Assembly (NCBI RefSeq): GCF_037042905.1
Contig: NC_087262.1
Coordinates: 5,914,001-5,978,000, forward strand
Reading direction: 5' to 3'
DNA length: 64,000 bases
Source of the DNA: Lytechinus pictus
Lineage: Eukaryota > Echinodermata > Echinoidea > Temnopleuroida > Toxopneustidae
Part shown: one piece after another, positions 1 to 13,096 of the stretch
Layout: the number at the start of each line of letters is the position of its first letter
How positions within the stretch are numbered: the first letter of the stretch is position 1
The notes under the pieces: model-generated
Databases searched by the model: none
What the model was told of the DNA's origin: nothing
What the model saw: only the letters and a program-made list of their open reading frames with translations
Program-made: the position numbers and the translations under genes

Positions 1-1
1 T

Positions 2-2805
2 TGTGGAAACGTCGTGAAAATGTTGAGGAAAGAATACTTACCTTTCGTCAAGATTTTGATCACAACTCGCCCTGGGAGAGTTGGAGATTTCATGACACTG
101 GGTGACTACATCACGGACGAATACCGACATTTGCAGATCACAGGGTTTTCATCACAAGACATTGATGCATACGTCAAGAAGATTTTCAAACGACGGCCAG
201 AACTTGGAGATAAACTCCTTTCCTACCTTGAAGAGAACCATCTAAAAACAGAACTTGCTTCCCTGCCTTTGATGTGTTGCGCTTTCTGTCAATTGACAAA
301 ATTGACCGATGGAAAGGACTTCAAAGATATGAATACAATCAGCTCACTCTTCAACAAGCTCATTAAGTGTCTCTTGAAGTATCACCCAAGATCCAAGGAA
401 CAAAGGTCAAGACTTCGAAGTTGGGATTCTACTGAAAAAGACTCAACAGAGGAGAACGATGTAAAAAACAGCGACTTAACCAGCGATACTGCAGATGAAA
501 CCGATGGAGTTTTTCAGCCAAGTATTGATGAAGACGACCTGATTCTAGAGCTTGGAAATGTTGCGTTACTGGGCTTTATCAGATCAGCTGAAGAAGAACT
601 GATCTTCAGAATGAAAGACTTTGAAGTTTGTAAGTCTGGTGCAAAGGAAGTTGTCGCCATGGGTTGCAAGGTTGGTATCTTGGTTCGAGATGAAGAAGCG
701 GAGTACAGACCCATAATTTATGAAGATTTTGAGATTAATAACGAAGGTGGGGTAGTTGACTCGTGCAACATTACGTTTGTCCTCAAAATAATTCAAGAGA
801 AACTTGCTGGAACATACCTTGCTCACCTATCTACCGGAAATGAGGAGGAGAAGGACTCCTTCAAGAAGTGTGTTGCGGATATCAAAACTCTCCAACGTGC
901 CACAGATCTTGGAAATGTCCTCATGTTTGCATGCGGTGCAAATGTGGAAGCAGCTCGAATCATCATTAACCATGTTGTGAGTCTAATGAAATCGGAAGAG
1001 GAAAACATCAAGCTCTTTCTGACAGGGAAGTTGCACTATACAGAATGCAACCGTATCCAGAAGCTCATTGAGTTCTGTCTACAACTTAACTTTGAAAGCC
1101 AGAGCAAGGGTAAGCTAAACGATGTACTGATGCCTCTCATGTATGGCTGTAGTCGTCTCCGACTTGTTGGGATCTCTAGCTACGTCACCAAGTCTCTGGG
1201 GTATCTTCTCCAGTACAGCAAGGGGTTTTCTATCAAATCGCTTGAGCTGATTCGTCTGCACTTGAATTCCAGTTCAGAATTCCGGGAATTTCTCAACACA
1301 TTTCCAGGCTTGGAACAGGATGTGTCACAGACAATGACGAAGAAGAGGCGAAAGAGGAAAAAGCAGAATGAAGAACCACTAACAGAAGAAAAGAGAAGAG
1401 AAAAGATAAGAGAAGGGGTAACTAAGGGAAGACAAATACCAAAGTACTTGTTACAGCGTCCTGATGATACGTTCCTTGCGGTGCTGCCCTTATGGGAACA
1501 GGTCAACCAAATGCAGATGAGCGAATGGAATTTCGGACCCGTCATTGATGGCTTGGAGCACTGTCCTGTTGAAGAGCTCATTCTCAATGGCGTCAAGGCC
1601 GAACCAGAAGACTGGGAAAAACTGTTCAGGATATTTGGAAGTCCATCATTTACATCCCTAAAGAAACTGACTCTCGGTATGAATGGCATAGAAGACGAGT
1701 GTCTTGCCAAGATTGTACCAGGGCTTTCCTGTCAATCTCACCTGACTCATCTGAAGCTATCTGGTAATGAAGTTGGACCTGATTTTCTAGACGCCCTGGA
1801 AGAATGTCCTATGATGAACAATCTCGAGGTGCTTGTTCTAGAGAAGACTGATATGGATTCGGAAAGCATTGAACAACTTGGAGACCTTCTCAAACACTTC
1901 CCTTCACTGTCCTCACTCGATATTCGGCGCAACGAATGTTCTGATGACACTTCCATAATCAGCATTCTGGATGGATTACAGCACTGTCCAAAACTAGAAA
2001 GACTTTTCATTTCTCTCCACAAGGTTTCTGAAAAGGCCCTCGAGAATCTGCAGATGAAGGAAGGTACCCTTGCCAACTTGAAGGAACTCCACCTCGTCCA
2101 TACACCGGTCCCAGAGAAGGTCATTGAATGTGCTGCAGGAATTCTTCCAGTCATGCCCAATCTAGAAGACTTACGGATATCAGGTACACCTCCAGATAAG
2201 ACAAAGGAACACAAAGAGGAACGAGGAAGGATTTCACATGAAGTTTCCGATCTCTTCTCAAAGGCTATCCTCGTGCCACCTTCCTTAAGATTTCTAAGCA
2301 TCCTCTACACCACCTTTGAACCAGACGATTTTGTCAATCTGCTAGAGAAGAGTTCAGAAGCAACTAAAGCAGGACTAAAAACGTTAAGGTGAGTACGTAC
2401 AGAATATTGCAAAAAAAAAGTGGAAATATTGTGAAACCTAACCATTATATATTTGTAATGTCTATACTGAAATTAACTGCGCCATTGTATGATTAGCTTT
2501 TATGACGATTCCGACTAAAACCTTGAGGACCATGGGCAAAGCCTAAAATGGGTTACGTAATTCTGGAGTGAACTGATTAAGCATACTCAGTCTTAAACTT
2601 ATTTTTGACTGAAAGTGGTAAGAGCATCACATTAACTTTTTATTGCTGTTCGTCATACACCGAACTATGTTTGATATTTCTGTTTCTTCGCCCCTCCCTT
2701 TATTAATCACCTTCCAGGTTTTCCAAGGCATGCATTCCTGAAGAGGAAGAAGTCCGTCGACATATAAGGAACGCCGAGAAGACGTTTCTTCGTATCTGGG
2801 TCTGA
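2..2805 (+). CDS. NLR (NACHT-LRR) receptor, 3' part, two exons
   Basis: Partial gene, open to the left edge. Exon 1 is 2-2388 (donor GTGAGT at 2389) and the last exon is 2718-2805 (acceptor after TTCCAG), joined in phase 2 and ending in TGA. About 824 residues are visible. Near the start is the NACHT sensor-type motif ILITTRP (residues ~18-24), followed by a helical region with LPLMCCAF, typical of NLR winged-helix segments. An acidic Ser/Asp-rich stretch follows, then a basic linker KKRRKRKK (nt ~1339-1370), then leucine-rich repeats (about residues 520-790, e.g. LTHLKLSGNEV). The last exon adds a 28-residue charged tail ending FLRIWV. By family knowledge NLRs are cytosolic sensors of microbes, and sea urchins carry very many of them. 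The P-loop and any N-terminal Death or other effector domain lie outside the window. Family call is firm; the ligand is unknown. Confidence 0.9.
2389..2717 (+). other. Last intron of the NLR gene
   Basis: A 329-bp phase-2 intron with GTGAGT donor and a pyrimidine-rich CTTCCAG acceptor. I see no other feature inside it. Confidence 0.8.
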
Positions 2806-2971
2806 AATGTCTCTCACAGAGTTTACCACGATTTGCGCTAACTCACCAATCTGGTTGCTGATTCTTCGGACCCTGCTTCGTTGGGCATACCACTTTTTGA
2901 ATTTCCTTCTCACTTTCACGGCAAACAATGGTGCATGCACTGCTCGTAGAAGAATTTACTTTAAAGGCAGT

Positions 2972-3281
2972 GGCCCGTATTCTGAAGTCGGGTTTAACTT
3001 AAACTCAGGTTAAAAGTTGTGGTTTAAGTATGGGAAGCCAAAAGTAATTTTTTTTTTATTAAGTTGTATGTTTCTTATGTTTACTGTGCTCTTCCCTGAT
3101 TCATCGATGGTGAAGACAATCATCTATTTATACTTCCTAGACAATTATCAATGATTCGAGAGCCGAATGAGCTGAAGTATGATATCTCTACTATTAGTGA
3201 TTATGTAACAATTGGCTGTCCATACTTAAACCACAACTTTAAACATGAGTTTAAGTTAAACCCGACTTCAGAATACGGGCC
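2972..3281. mobile_element. MITE with ~60-bp terminal inverted repeats
   Basis: The left end starts GGCCCGTATTCTGAAGTCGG and the right end is its inverse; the match runs about 60 bp with few mismatches. It is 310 bp long with no ORF, so it is a non-autonomous DNA element just downstream of the NLR gene. No clear target-site duplication was found. Confidence 0.8.
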
Positions 3282-3414
3282 TATGACAGTAGTCTCTTCC
3301 TAAAGGATGACTGTTGCTGCAGTCCAATAATCTCTAAGATTGACCAGGGGATGTTTCACGAAGAGTCGAGTGTGATTCAGAGTCGCATTTAAATTTGTGG
3401 TTGCGTGCGGTGCA

Positions 3415-3570
3415 AAACGCATCACCGCCGTGCTAAAGCCATCACCGCCGTGCTAAAGCCGGGGTAATAGTATGGAGCGCTTATAAACATTTGTATTAAG
3501 CGCTGTATAAATGTTGCATATTATCATTATTATTATTATTATTATCATCATTATTATTATTATTAATGGT
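3415..3570 (+). repeat. SINE 3' fragment with (ATT)n tail
   Basis: The segment GTGCTAAAGCCGGGGTAATA, then AGCGCT...ATTAAGCGCT and an ATT/ATC-rich tail, matches the 3' half of the full tRNA-derived SINE at 62380-62665 (minus). The words ATCACCGCCGTGCTAAAGCC are duplicated at its 5' edge. It is a 5'-truncated copy. Confidence 0.7.
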
Positions 3571-5990
3571 CAAATCTTTCCAAGAGGACGCATGCTACTG
3601 TGTACCTATCAATAAGATTGTGCGCTATATACTATCATTTAGGCATGACTAAGTGTAATATAAGACATGTCTACCAAACTCTTATGACGAGTACTCTGTT
3701 CTTCTGCTTAGGATGGCAGTTTTCCCCAGTTCTTGGTACATTTTCGTGGAAGTTTTCATCGACAATCAGACACTCACTGACAAAGTCAACAAGCTCCTTA
3801 CTGGCTCTGAAACAGTGAGGCTAATGCCATAAAACGAGTCCTTTGACCAAAGCAGTGAAAAAGTAATCCTTCTACAATCTCTACAGAGGTCACTGAGTAT
3901 CTGTACACAGATGAACCACCCCGTCGATCCTTATAGAAACAAGTTCGTGTTCAAGATCAAATTGCAATATTTTATTGTTTAATTGCTTAATAGCAATTCG
4001 TATAAGGAAAATCATCTAAATTTGAACACTGACCGAGAACCTGATGGTACTTGATTGATTTCCTCCAAAATATTCCTAGATGGGATTTAGCTGGGGGTGT
4101 CTTATGCAGGAACACAATGTCTGAGCAATTAAAAACGGGTCGAAAGCGAACTGGGAGGTTGTGCATTTTAAAGCATGAACACACGACTGGCATACACATT
4201 CGCTTTCGACCCGTTTCTAATGCAGCGCTTCTGGCGCGAAACTATGAAGACGCGATGACAGAGGTGGACAATGGCGCTATGCAAGTCTTTACCGTCATGA
4301 AAGCAATTATCATAAATGTGTTAATCGCGAGATTTCTTTTTTTTTTAAGTTAACCAAAATGTATCTTGCTTTAAGAGTTGAGATTTTAAAATATTTTGCT
4401 TTTATCATGAAGACTTGATTTGCATTTCATGTGCTTTTGTTTCCCTTTTTATACCTTCCCAAATCTGACTTATTTAAAATGATATATTAACTTCTATGCA
4501 AAACCGTGACACACTATCGCTCAATATGAATCGTTGGCTTCTTACGTTGTAAATAGTATTGTTCATATTTTTGTCACCACTGAAATATATATATATAGTT
4601 TACTGTATATAACATGAAATATTGCTTTCACTGGGTTAAATTTTGGATTCTATCTCATTGGCCATTTCATCATTTAATCAGTTAATCAATCAATTACAAA
4701 TGAACGTTGTCTACACAGTCATTTTTTATTAGTTTACGATTGGTGCATAGAAGACATGGTCGTTTGTATGTGCATGCAAGTGTTTTAAACTCATAAAATG
4801 GAAATTTCAAGGGTGGCTGAACGGGCACGGTTTCATCGAAACTCGAGATTCATGCTTTCGCAATAACTGTTGGAAATCCCCGGTCTACCAGGGTTGCATT
4901 TGTTAAAATAGAAACCAATGTATTACATTAGCATGATTCTGCCGCAAGATGGCAGTATTAAAGTGCGATGTTTGTGATTGTTAATAAGCAGAGGGTATGT
5001 TTACATCCGCTTCTTAAACTAATTATCCAGTGGACACTGTATTAGCCGAAGCTTATTTGGCGTTAGGTTATCGTATATATTCATAAAATATATCTTATAT
5101 ACGCTAAGAACGATATATGCCATTTTTGAAATTATTTATTTGGCCTAACACACATTTACCAACGCAATTTTACCAACACAGATTTTACCTACATATTGGT
5201 AATAGTCCCGGTAATAGTATTTGGAACAATTCTTTTTGAGATATTAAGGGTGTATTTATATAATTTGCAGTATTACGCTACGTAAAGTACTAAGCTATTT
5301 TGGATTTTGCGGTATTCAAAATGAAAATATTTGGAACACAGACTAAGCAGTATTATGATGATCGTTTGTCAAAAAAAAACTTTTTGCAACAATATTCCTC
5401 CGAAAAAAATCTTATGGCTAATGATAACCTTGAAACCCTTAGTATAATTGGTGTGAAAACAATATTCTTGTATAATCTATTATTTTCATGTTGTTATGCA
5501 ATGTAACTAGCATACGCTATATACATATACCTACCCAATAAATTACAACACATTCAATTGAATATAGTGTTCAAAATTCAAGATATTCCACATTTTAAGG
5601 GATTTTTTTTTTACACAATATGATTTGGAGAAAATGAAAATATTTCGTTCATGTTGTATATTTCAAAGTTATTCGTATCAGCTTTATCATGTTTATGAAT
5701 CACAAACCAGGTGCCAAAAAAAACGCAGATTAATGTTAACATTGTGTGTGTGGGGTGGGTGTGTGTGTACAAAGTAAGTTACGGATACTCTCTGCTCAAA
5801 TTCATTCCATTTTTAAGTTTGTATGATATTAAAATATCTCATTAACTATTACTATACCATATATGTGTGTATTTCGTTGCATACCGATTTTGTTGGTGGC
5901 GTAGTGAGAAATATCGATGTGGAAAAATATGGTGTTTGGGTAAAATATCTGAATCGTCGTGAGCGAGCAAAAAATATATACATGTATATA
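3571..5990. other. Intergenic, no gene seen
   Basis: AT-rich sequence without convincing coding exons; the short ORFs have no recognisable protein features. The only structure I can support is an 18-bp perfect inverted repeat (AAACGGGTCGAAAGCGAA) at 4133-4150 and 4199-4216. Confidence 0.6.
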
Positions 5991-6525
5991 CAGTGCGTCC
6001 CAGAAAAAAGGAAAACGGGATTCCCATGTCTTGTTTTCTTCAAAGGAAAATGATTTATGATATTCCATTTACGTCATCATACAATTCAATTATTTCGCTA
6101 TATCGTGATACCTAATATGAGACGAACACTTCACGCGCTAATGAGCAAGACTATTTTGAAATTTTAATGTCAAAATCAGGTTGCGCAGAAAAGTTGAACA
6201 AGGTTGGTTCATGCTACGACGACGGTGCTTTATTCGACGATTGGCTCATTAGCATTTATTTTAAATTCTTTGTTAAGTTTCTCTCACTGATCCCTGAAAT
6301 GAGATTGGATTCAGATAAACAAGTTAGTTTCTGCGCAAATCACTTCTGACATGCCTCAATATTTATTGCTTGTAATCTGCCATCCGCGAACGATTTGCTA
6401 AGATATTGGTGTCATATCAAAGATGACATTCCACTCTTACAATAAATATCAAATTTATAGTAAAACATATTCAATAATTGTGAAATCTATCTCTGAAACG
6501 GGTTTCCTTTTTATGGGACGCACTG
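5991..6525. mobile_element. Tc1/mariner-like MITE (CAGTGCGTCCCA ends)
   Basis: Left end CAGTGCGTCCCAGAAAAAAG and right end TATGGGACGCACTG are inverted copies with TA (or TATA) on both outer sides, the target-site duplication expected of Tc1/mariner. The 535-bp body has no transposase. Related elements lie at 16930-17728 and 43229-43723. Confidence 0.8.
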
Positions 6526-6847
6526 TATATTGTGACGGAAGTTTACATAATATCCCGAAATTTCCTATTTTGCCATTTCCCGTTTATTTATCTTATTCCT
6601 TCTCTTTCTCATTATTTTCCTTCTTTTCTTTCGGTTTTTTTTTTCGCTGTCATGGAAGCACATCCTACGTACCCAAGTGAGTTTTGATTAGAAGGAAATG
6701 CCAGACAAAGGATATGGGACTTTGTTTTCCATAGTGTTTTTAATAAGCTGCTTATAAATTTCCTCATAATGATTCTGAAAATAATGAGAAAAAAAAATTA
6801 TGTAGTCCCAAAATGTGACCTCCAGTTTTTTTCAAGAGATATGAACT

Positions 6848-7101
6848 ACACTGTAAAAAATATTGGGTAAAATGTTAACCAGCACGAGGGTAATTGTGTG
6901 TCCAACCAATTTGCGGGAGTATTTTACCCAATGCGGAAGCGTATTGTCCAGTAAGGTTAAAAAATAGGCAGTAATTTCTTTAGAATAGGCAAAATTTTCT
7001 TCACACTGGATGAATAAAAATGCCCAAAAGAAATGCCCAATGTTGGTTGCACACATAATTACCCTCATGGAGCACTTTCACTCAATGTTTTTTTAGAGTG
7101 T
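6848..7101. mobile_element. Short inverted-repeat element (ACACT-TAAAA ends)
   Basis: Ends ACACTGTAAAAAATATTG and an imperfect inverse CAATGTTTTTTTAGAGTGT. The 254-bp body contains repeated TGCCCAA and TACCC words. It resembles the element at 52486-52756. Confidence 0.6.
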
Positions 7102-7337
7102 ATCGTATTACATACAATTTATTCATATTTAGGCAACATTGTACTTAGACCTACTTTTTTTGGGGGGGGGGTTGAGTAAAAATCTAAAGCAATGTAAGCA
7201 TATTTCAAATTCAGATCATGCGGTTTAGACAATGAATGCTTGATAATATTTTGTTTAGCAATTTTTTTTTACAAGTAAAAAAATGAAATATCACTTAAAA
7301 AGAGGCATTCATTTCTAAAGGGTCGCATTGCTATCCT

Positions 7338-7509
7338 CGGGCGGATCCAGGATTTGCCAAGGGGGGGGGGGGGCAAAGGTCTGCAATTTCATAAGAGGGG
7401 GCACACCTCTGTTTTAATGGCATTTTTACATAACAAATTTTTAATTTTGCTTCTCAAAGGGGGCAGCACGTGCCCCCTTTGCCCCCCCCCCCCTTGGATC
7501 CGCGCCTGA
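7338..7509. mobile_element. Short element with GGCGGATCCAGGA / TTGGATCCGCGCC ends and G/C tracts
   Basis: Inverted ends around GGATCC, followed inward by a long G run on the left and a C run on the right. The length is about 170 bp and there is no ORF. It looks like a small non-autonomous DNA element of the 'CAGGGGCGGATCC' type. Confidence 0.6.
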
Positions 7510-9943
7510 CTATCTTCCCTTCCTTATAGAGGTTGCAACTATGTAAGCGGGCACCACTCATATTGGGCATGTCGGGGTACTGGTTTGGACCGGGGGTCAG
7601 AAAGAGAGGTATAGGGAGAAGAAAAGAGAGAGGAGAGGGAGGGAGGGGGAGAGAAAGAGAGACACGACCTGTCACTACTAACAATAAAACGTATTACTCT
7701 TGACAACTATTACTAAAGAGAGATCCAAATACAAACAAATAAAATAAAGGATAAGAGAAATTAAGGCACACTGACAAAACATTGCTTAAAACACTAGGGT
7801 AACTGGCTGTACATAAACAAAATTAGAAAATGATAATAATAATTAACAGTTCTTGTTTAGTGCATATCACATTATGATTATAACCTCTCTATACGCCTCG
7901 AAAGCACTTGGATGATATACAAAATTGTCACTACGAAGTCAACAATATTTGGTTCATCTTGATCTCTTCCGTTGAAAATGGCAGCCCCCAAACAGCAACA
8001 AACTGAAGCCGATTTATACAGATGGAAAAAATGTATACACACCCGCAGACTTGTTTTGACACAAATAATATTGTGACCGTTATAATCATGACACATTGCG
8101 TTAATCATTAACCACGCAAGGTATAACTTCGGATTGTGAACTTTAAAGAGTTGTATTACTTCATTTCCTTGTGACAGTTGTCATGTTTGTCCCGATTTAT
8201 CATTGCTGATATCGTCTCCTTTCTTTCCATTTTATCACGCAAGATTCTACGAAAGGATTTGATATTTCGCCCGGAGAGGCCGAACTCAGATGTGGTTAGT
8301 GGGGGGGGGGGGGGTCGCTAGAGCAGCTTGGACACTGGACATCACCGGGTGTTGTGATGGTAGGGGGCTGCAGCAGCACCATCACCCTATAAAGTAGCGA
8401 CCAATGGGCTCCTTACCCCAAAATTGTTGCGAGTTCCATGAAAAAAATTCGGGCGGTTTATTAACAGTTAACATTTTTTTGGTGGAAAGTGTGTGTGTGG
8501 GGGGGGGGGTGCTCGTCAGAAAATTCTTGAGAATATTTCGTTCTCTTTCTTTGTGATAATTTGTTTTTCTTTGTCTGAAAGTTATGTGGAAAAATAGTAT
8601 TCTTGTTTCTAAAACAGCAATTACATGCTCCATCAGACCCCCCCCCCCAAAAAAAAAAATAATAATCCTAAGCTGGGGCCTAGTCCAGTATCGATGCTAC
8701 CCTTTTATATACATACCCGGTAAAGGTTGATTCCCATTTATGCCATTTGCATTAACCACAAAATATGCTTTAACGATGTAACGAACATCGATATAACCAC
8801 TTAAATGCAAAATTTTCACAGGTTTAGTTCAGGTTTTGTTTTTCGTTTGCTTCCATAAAACTTTGGTAGCCGAGAATCCCCAAACCTCATCAACTGATTA
8901 AGTTGATGTGTAAACTTTAATAACTAAAATAGAATAATCTTTTGGGCGATTCTTAACATGAATCGGCATATTAGTTATAAAAGAAAAAAATGGACATTGA
9001 GTAGGCCCAAAACGTGGTTTTATTTTCACAATTCAATTTAGGCATATATAATTATTGTAGGTGAATAGGCAGTGTTTTCGCGATATGTTTGGCCCATCGA
9101 GGGGGAGGGGGGCGAGACAGCCTTCTCACATAGGCTACTGTATAAACATTGACAATCGAGGAGGGGGGCAGGTAAAGTCCTATGGGATTGCGGTCAAAAT
9201 TTAGGAGCTGGAGGGAATCTGATAATCTAATTCATATCAATTCAATTTTCTTATCCGAGGGACGGAAAGAACGAAAAATATAGAGATAATGAATAAGATT
9301 TAAAATTCCATTTGAAAAGTAACCTGGCGAAAATGTGCGACTACACATATACATCCACGTCACCTGCTTAAAATTTTCGTATACAGGACTTAAAAAAAAA
9401 AAAGAAATGTATTAATCACGCCATTTTGTTATCTATTTGCATACACTATCATATCTTACTTTACTGTCGCTATAAAGGCCAACAATCATATGGACCCATT
9501 AGCATTATTACATCCACACGAACTGAGAACAAAAGTTGGTTGACCTTACGTCTAACCCCGAACTTTCATAATCAGGTTTTAAGAGGTTCGTTGTTGGGTA
9601 ATTATCAATTCAGGGTATGTGCTCTAAGATGAGCTTCCTTCCCCACCTGTCAACCGATATATCAACTTGCTGATGTCAGTATAGCTTCCAAAGATTGAAA
9701 TAAATTCCGTAAAAACTGGTGTAAAATATGACATATTTCATATACTGACGCGGGGAAAATAGACGCTAAAAATATCGATAATAGCTGGTATTTCATATCG
9801 TCATCGTCAACAGCAGCAGCAGAGGCAGTAGCCAGGGGCAGACGACAGCCCATTCTTTTATTCTATCGATAGCTGGGATCGATATCATCAGTGAAGGAAT
9901 CCATTGTTCAGTTTTAATTTGATTCAACGTATATCGGGACATT
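7510..9943. other. Intergenic and upstream region of hydroxylase gene A
   Basis: No gene supported. It holds a GA-rich tract (7600-7665), poly-G tracts near 8300 and 8500, and a poly-C/poly-A stretch near 8640. The last 200 bp before the gene A start carry a CAG-rich run (9812-9825) and ATCGAT-containing words at about 9775, 9866 and 9879. Confidence 0.5.
9770..9943 (+). promoter_or_regulatory. Possible promoter-proximal region of gene A
   Basis: Within 180 bp before the ATG are the words TATCGATA, CTATCGATAG and GATCGATATC, near-palindromic repeats of ATCGAT. Clusters of such words are used as promoter elements in some animals (DRE-type). No TATA box is evident. The regulatory role is inference only. 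Confidence 0.25.
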
Positions 9944-12900
9944 ATGGGAGGGGAGGATTCAAAAAATTATTCCAGTTTTACTCAAGGATTGAGGAATCGG
10001 CTGGCTGTAGCTGTCGGGAGTTTTATGACTGCGATTCTTGCCACCGGTATCAGAGGTAAGTACAAAACTAAAGAACTTTTAAAGAAACATTTAAAAAATG
10101 GAAGGGGAAAATCTTTACTTTCCCTTCAAGAACTTCATAATACTAAACTTATCAAACACTTTTTCTGAAATTTTTTCCTCACTTGTAATGTTTTTTTCCC
10201 CATACCGCTTTTGTCTTTGTGTTAATTTATCATTTTCCACGTTATGCTCATTTCATTTATGATTTTCTTTCTATGAAAACTGAATGTGTCATGTTTATAT
10301 ATAATTATGTACATTTGGCAGGGCTCCCTTGAAAAGTAGGCTAACTGGCTTAAACAGGACAACCCTGTCTTTTTAAAGAAAACGTGAAAAAAAAAATAAT
10401 TGAATAAATTAATAATACTAAAAGTCCTTGTTTTTTGTAGTTCGGACGCAAAATCGCGAATCCAAAGTTATAAAAGGGCAAATATTTAATATAGGCCTAC
10501 ACGTAAAATTAAAATTCACTTGTTATTTTGAACTTTTCAAAATTTACGACACATTTGGGTTGATTTCCAGTTTAATTAATTTACGTAGCATTCTGATCAA
10601 ATTCTACAAAAACTCCAAACAAAGAATGTAATAAAATCAATGACAATAAGTGAAGCTCAAGAAAACACGCATTGTGTCGGAAATTAACACTTGGTATAAT
10701 TAGTTTTCGTAAATCAAAATATGAGTTCAATAGACCCTCTCAAAGTTAGAAGTTCAATCGTTTATTTCATTATTTCATTCAAGCAAGGGGCAAGATCAGG
10801 GGCCGAATAAATATTTCTTAAAAAAAAGATGGGGGATAGTAATCTCTGGAAAGAATTGATTAGGTTTAAAAAAAATTACTCAATAAAATATGGTCATCTT
10901 TAAAAAATAGTTTTCTGGTAGGGGAGCAAGCACAAAATGGGAACAAAAAAGAAGTTATATACTTTAAAAAATCGGACACTATGTGAAATATGAATTGGGC
11001 GTGACAGATATAATTAATGAATCCATTTCGAATGAAAAGATATGGCATTATACAATAACGATTATGTAAAGGCGCTCGATCCGGTAATTTCGAGTCTAAA
11101 ACGCGCACATTTGTCTACAATAGTTGAAAGAAAAAACAAATGAGGCATCAATAATTGGTTTAAAGAAGAAAAGGGAGTAATATGATTATTTTCCGGAGAT
11201 AAGGTTTTATTTTCAAGGGTTAATATAGTTTTATATGGTCATAACGGCGTCTTTTTTTTAATTAACCAATTATTGTTATAAGCAATTATGTTCTTCTAAG
11301 ATTGCTACTGATTGCGAACTTTCATCGGGTTCAGTGATCTTTTCATTAAGAGTTCGATGAACCTAAAATGCAAGAAACAACCTTTCTTACGAATCTGTAT
11401 ATAGACATTTGGATACTACAGAACGTCCTCTTATTTGCACAGAGCAAACAATAAACATGATAACGGAACCAGATGAACTTTTCTCATGACACCGCAGGCA
11501 CACCAACGAACACGAGGTCATTCACACCGATCCTCTCAATCTTTATCACGCGATCGTTTAAGCTAGGGAGGTGCCGTGGCCGAGTGGTCTAAGGCACCTG
11601 GCTATACATGGAAAGTCCGGGTTCGATCCCTGGCCGCGGCATCTATGCCCGTGAGCAAGAAGGCATTTAATCTACAATGCTCCTTTATCCTGCTTTCAAA
11701 TAAATGGAAATGCTGCATTATTGGTAACTTGGTGTGCACTTGTTTTAAAAAAAAAAAAGTTACACCGGAATCAAATCAGCTGTAAATCTATCCTAATACA
11801 CGTATCTGGTTGTTTCCGGGAGTTTTCTGTTCTCCCTCTGCGAATGCGAAAAAAAATCGGGACAATTCCGAATACACAGAAACAATCCGAATCAGGGCGT
11901 TAATTCGGGCAGAATCAGTCCGAATTTATTCGGGATAATTCGGTTTTGGTGTAAGGCTGTCTTTAGTTAGGACATAGGGTGGCCTCATACGCATGTAATT
12001 ATTATTGACTATTTGTTTTGGTTGTTTTCTTCCCTTTAATTATGTTTTCAGCACATTTTAAAGACTTTTGGCATCTACCATCACACTACTCATTTTGGGG
12101 GGTACAAAATTGACATGATTCTAGCGTAATTTTCAAAGTGTTTTTCATTTTCGACAAATTTCGCAGTTTTGGGGGTGAAGAAAAAATACCTGAAAATGAT
12201 AAGAACCACCTTTTTTGTTGTATTGTCAGTAAATTTTTGGGTAAAACATACTCTTTTGTTCTTTATGATTTCCAGCGTTTTAGTACAAGTAAAAAAATTC
12301 GGGTAACTTTTTCCTGATTACAAACATATCTGGTTTCCCCCACTGGTCGTATGGGTAGCTACGTCGTAAATGAGCATATGGATAATACGATAATTTACCA
12401 GGTTGTCTTTGCATTTAAACCTGAACCACATACACCACTCTTCTTATATTTGCAAAAAATAATATTTTCTTTGTTCGGCTTCATGCGTCAGACCAAAATA
12501 TCAGGAAATTATTTGCATTTTTTTCTCGTCGGCTCCGAATCTTAAGGACAATCATTTTCGACAAAACTTTTCATTGTGATATGACGGGAGTTTGCAATGC
12601 ATTTATTATGTTCTAGAATCCGTCCCAGACGCGATGGCGAAAACTCGATATTCGAAGGTACTTGGTTTGAAGACAGACATTTTTCTTTTTCCTTATTTAT
12701 AATGTACCAGTCCTTTTCTTGTACTTCCCTAAGTTATCTTTAGTTTTATTCTAATCGCCTTGAGCATTAAATCAAAATGGAAAAGACGCTATATAAATCC
12801 CATGTACTATTATTATTAGTCTGTACGGGAATATCACCACGATCAGAATGTCATCTCGAATAGTTTATTATTTTGTTATGTTAGGAATCAGGCATGCTGT

Positions 12901-13047
12901 TGATTGCCAATTTTTATTTCCATAAATTCCATAAATTATTGTTAATATGAGGCTACCCAAAGAAGGGTGTATGTTTCTACATTAAAAACAATATATATAC
13001 ATATGGCCTACGGGGTATTGCAGCTTGCATGCAAGTAACGCCGCAAA

Positions 13048-13096
<49 letters not shown>

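Noticed and set aside
7454-7684. 76-codon minus-strand ORF rich in Ser/Pro/Leu
   Set aside because: Made by a GA-rich tract and a short G/C-run element.
11572-11642. Possible functional tRNA gene
   Set aside because: A and B boxes and acceptor pairing are present but there is no anticodon stem, and a SINE body with poly(A) follows.
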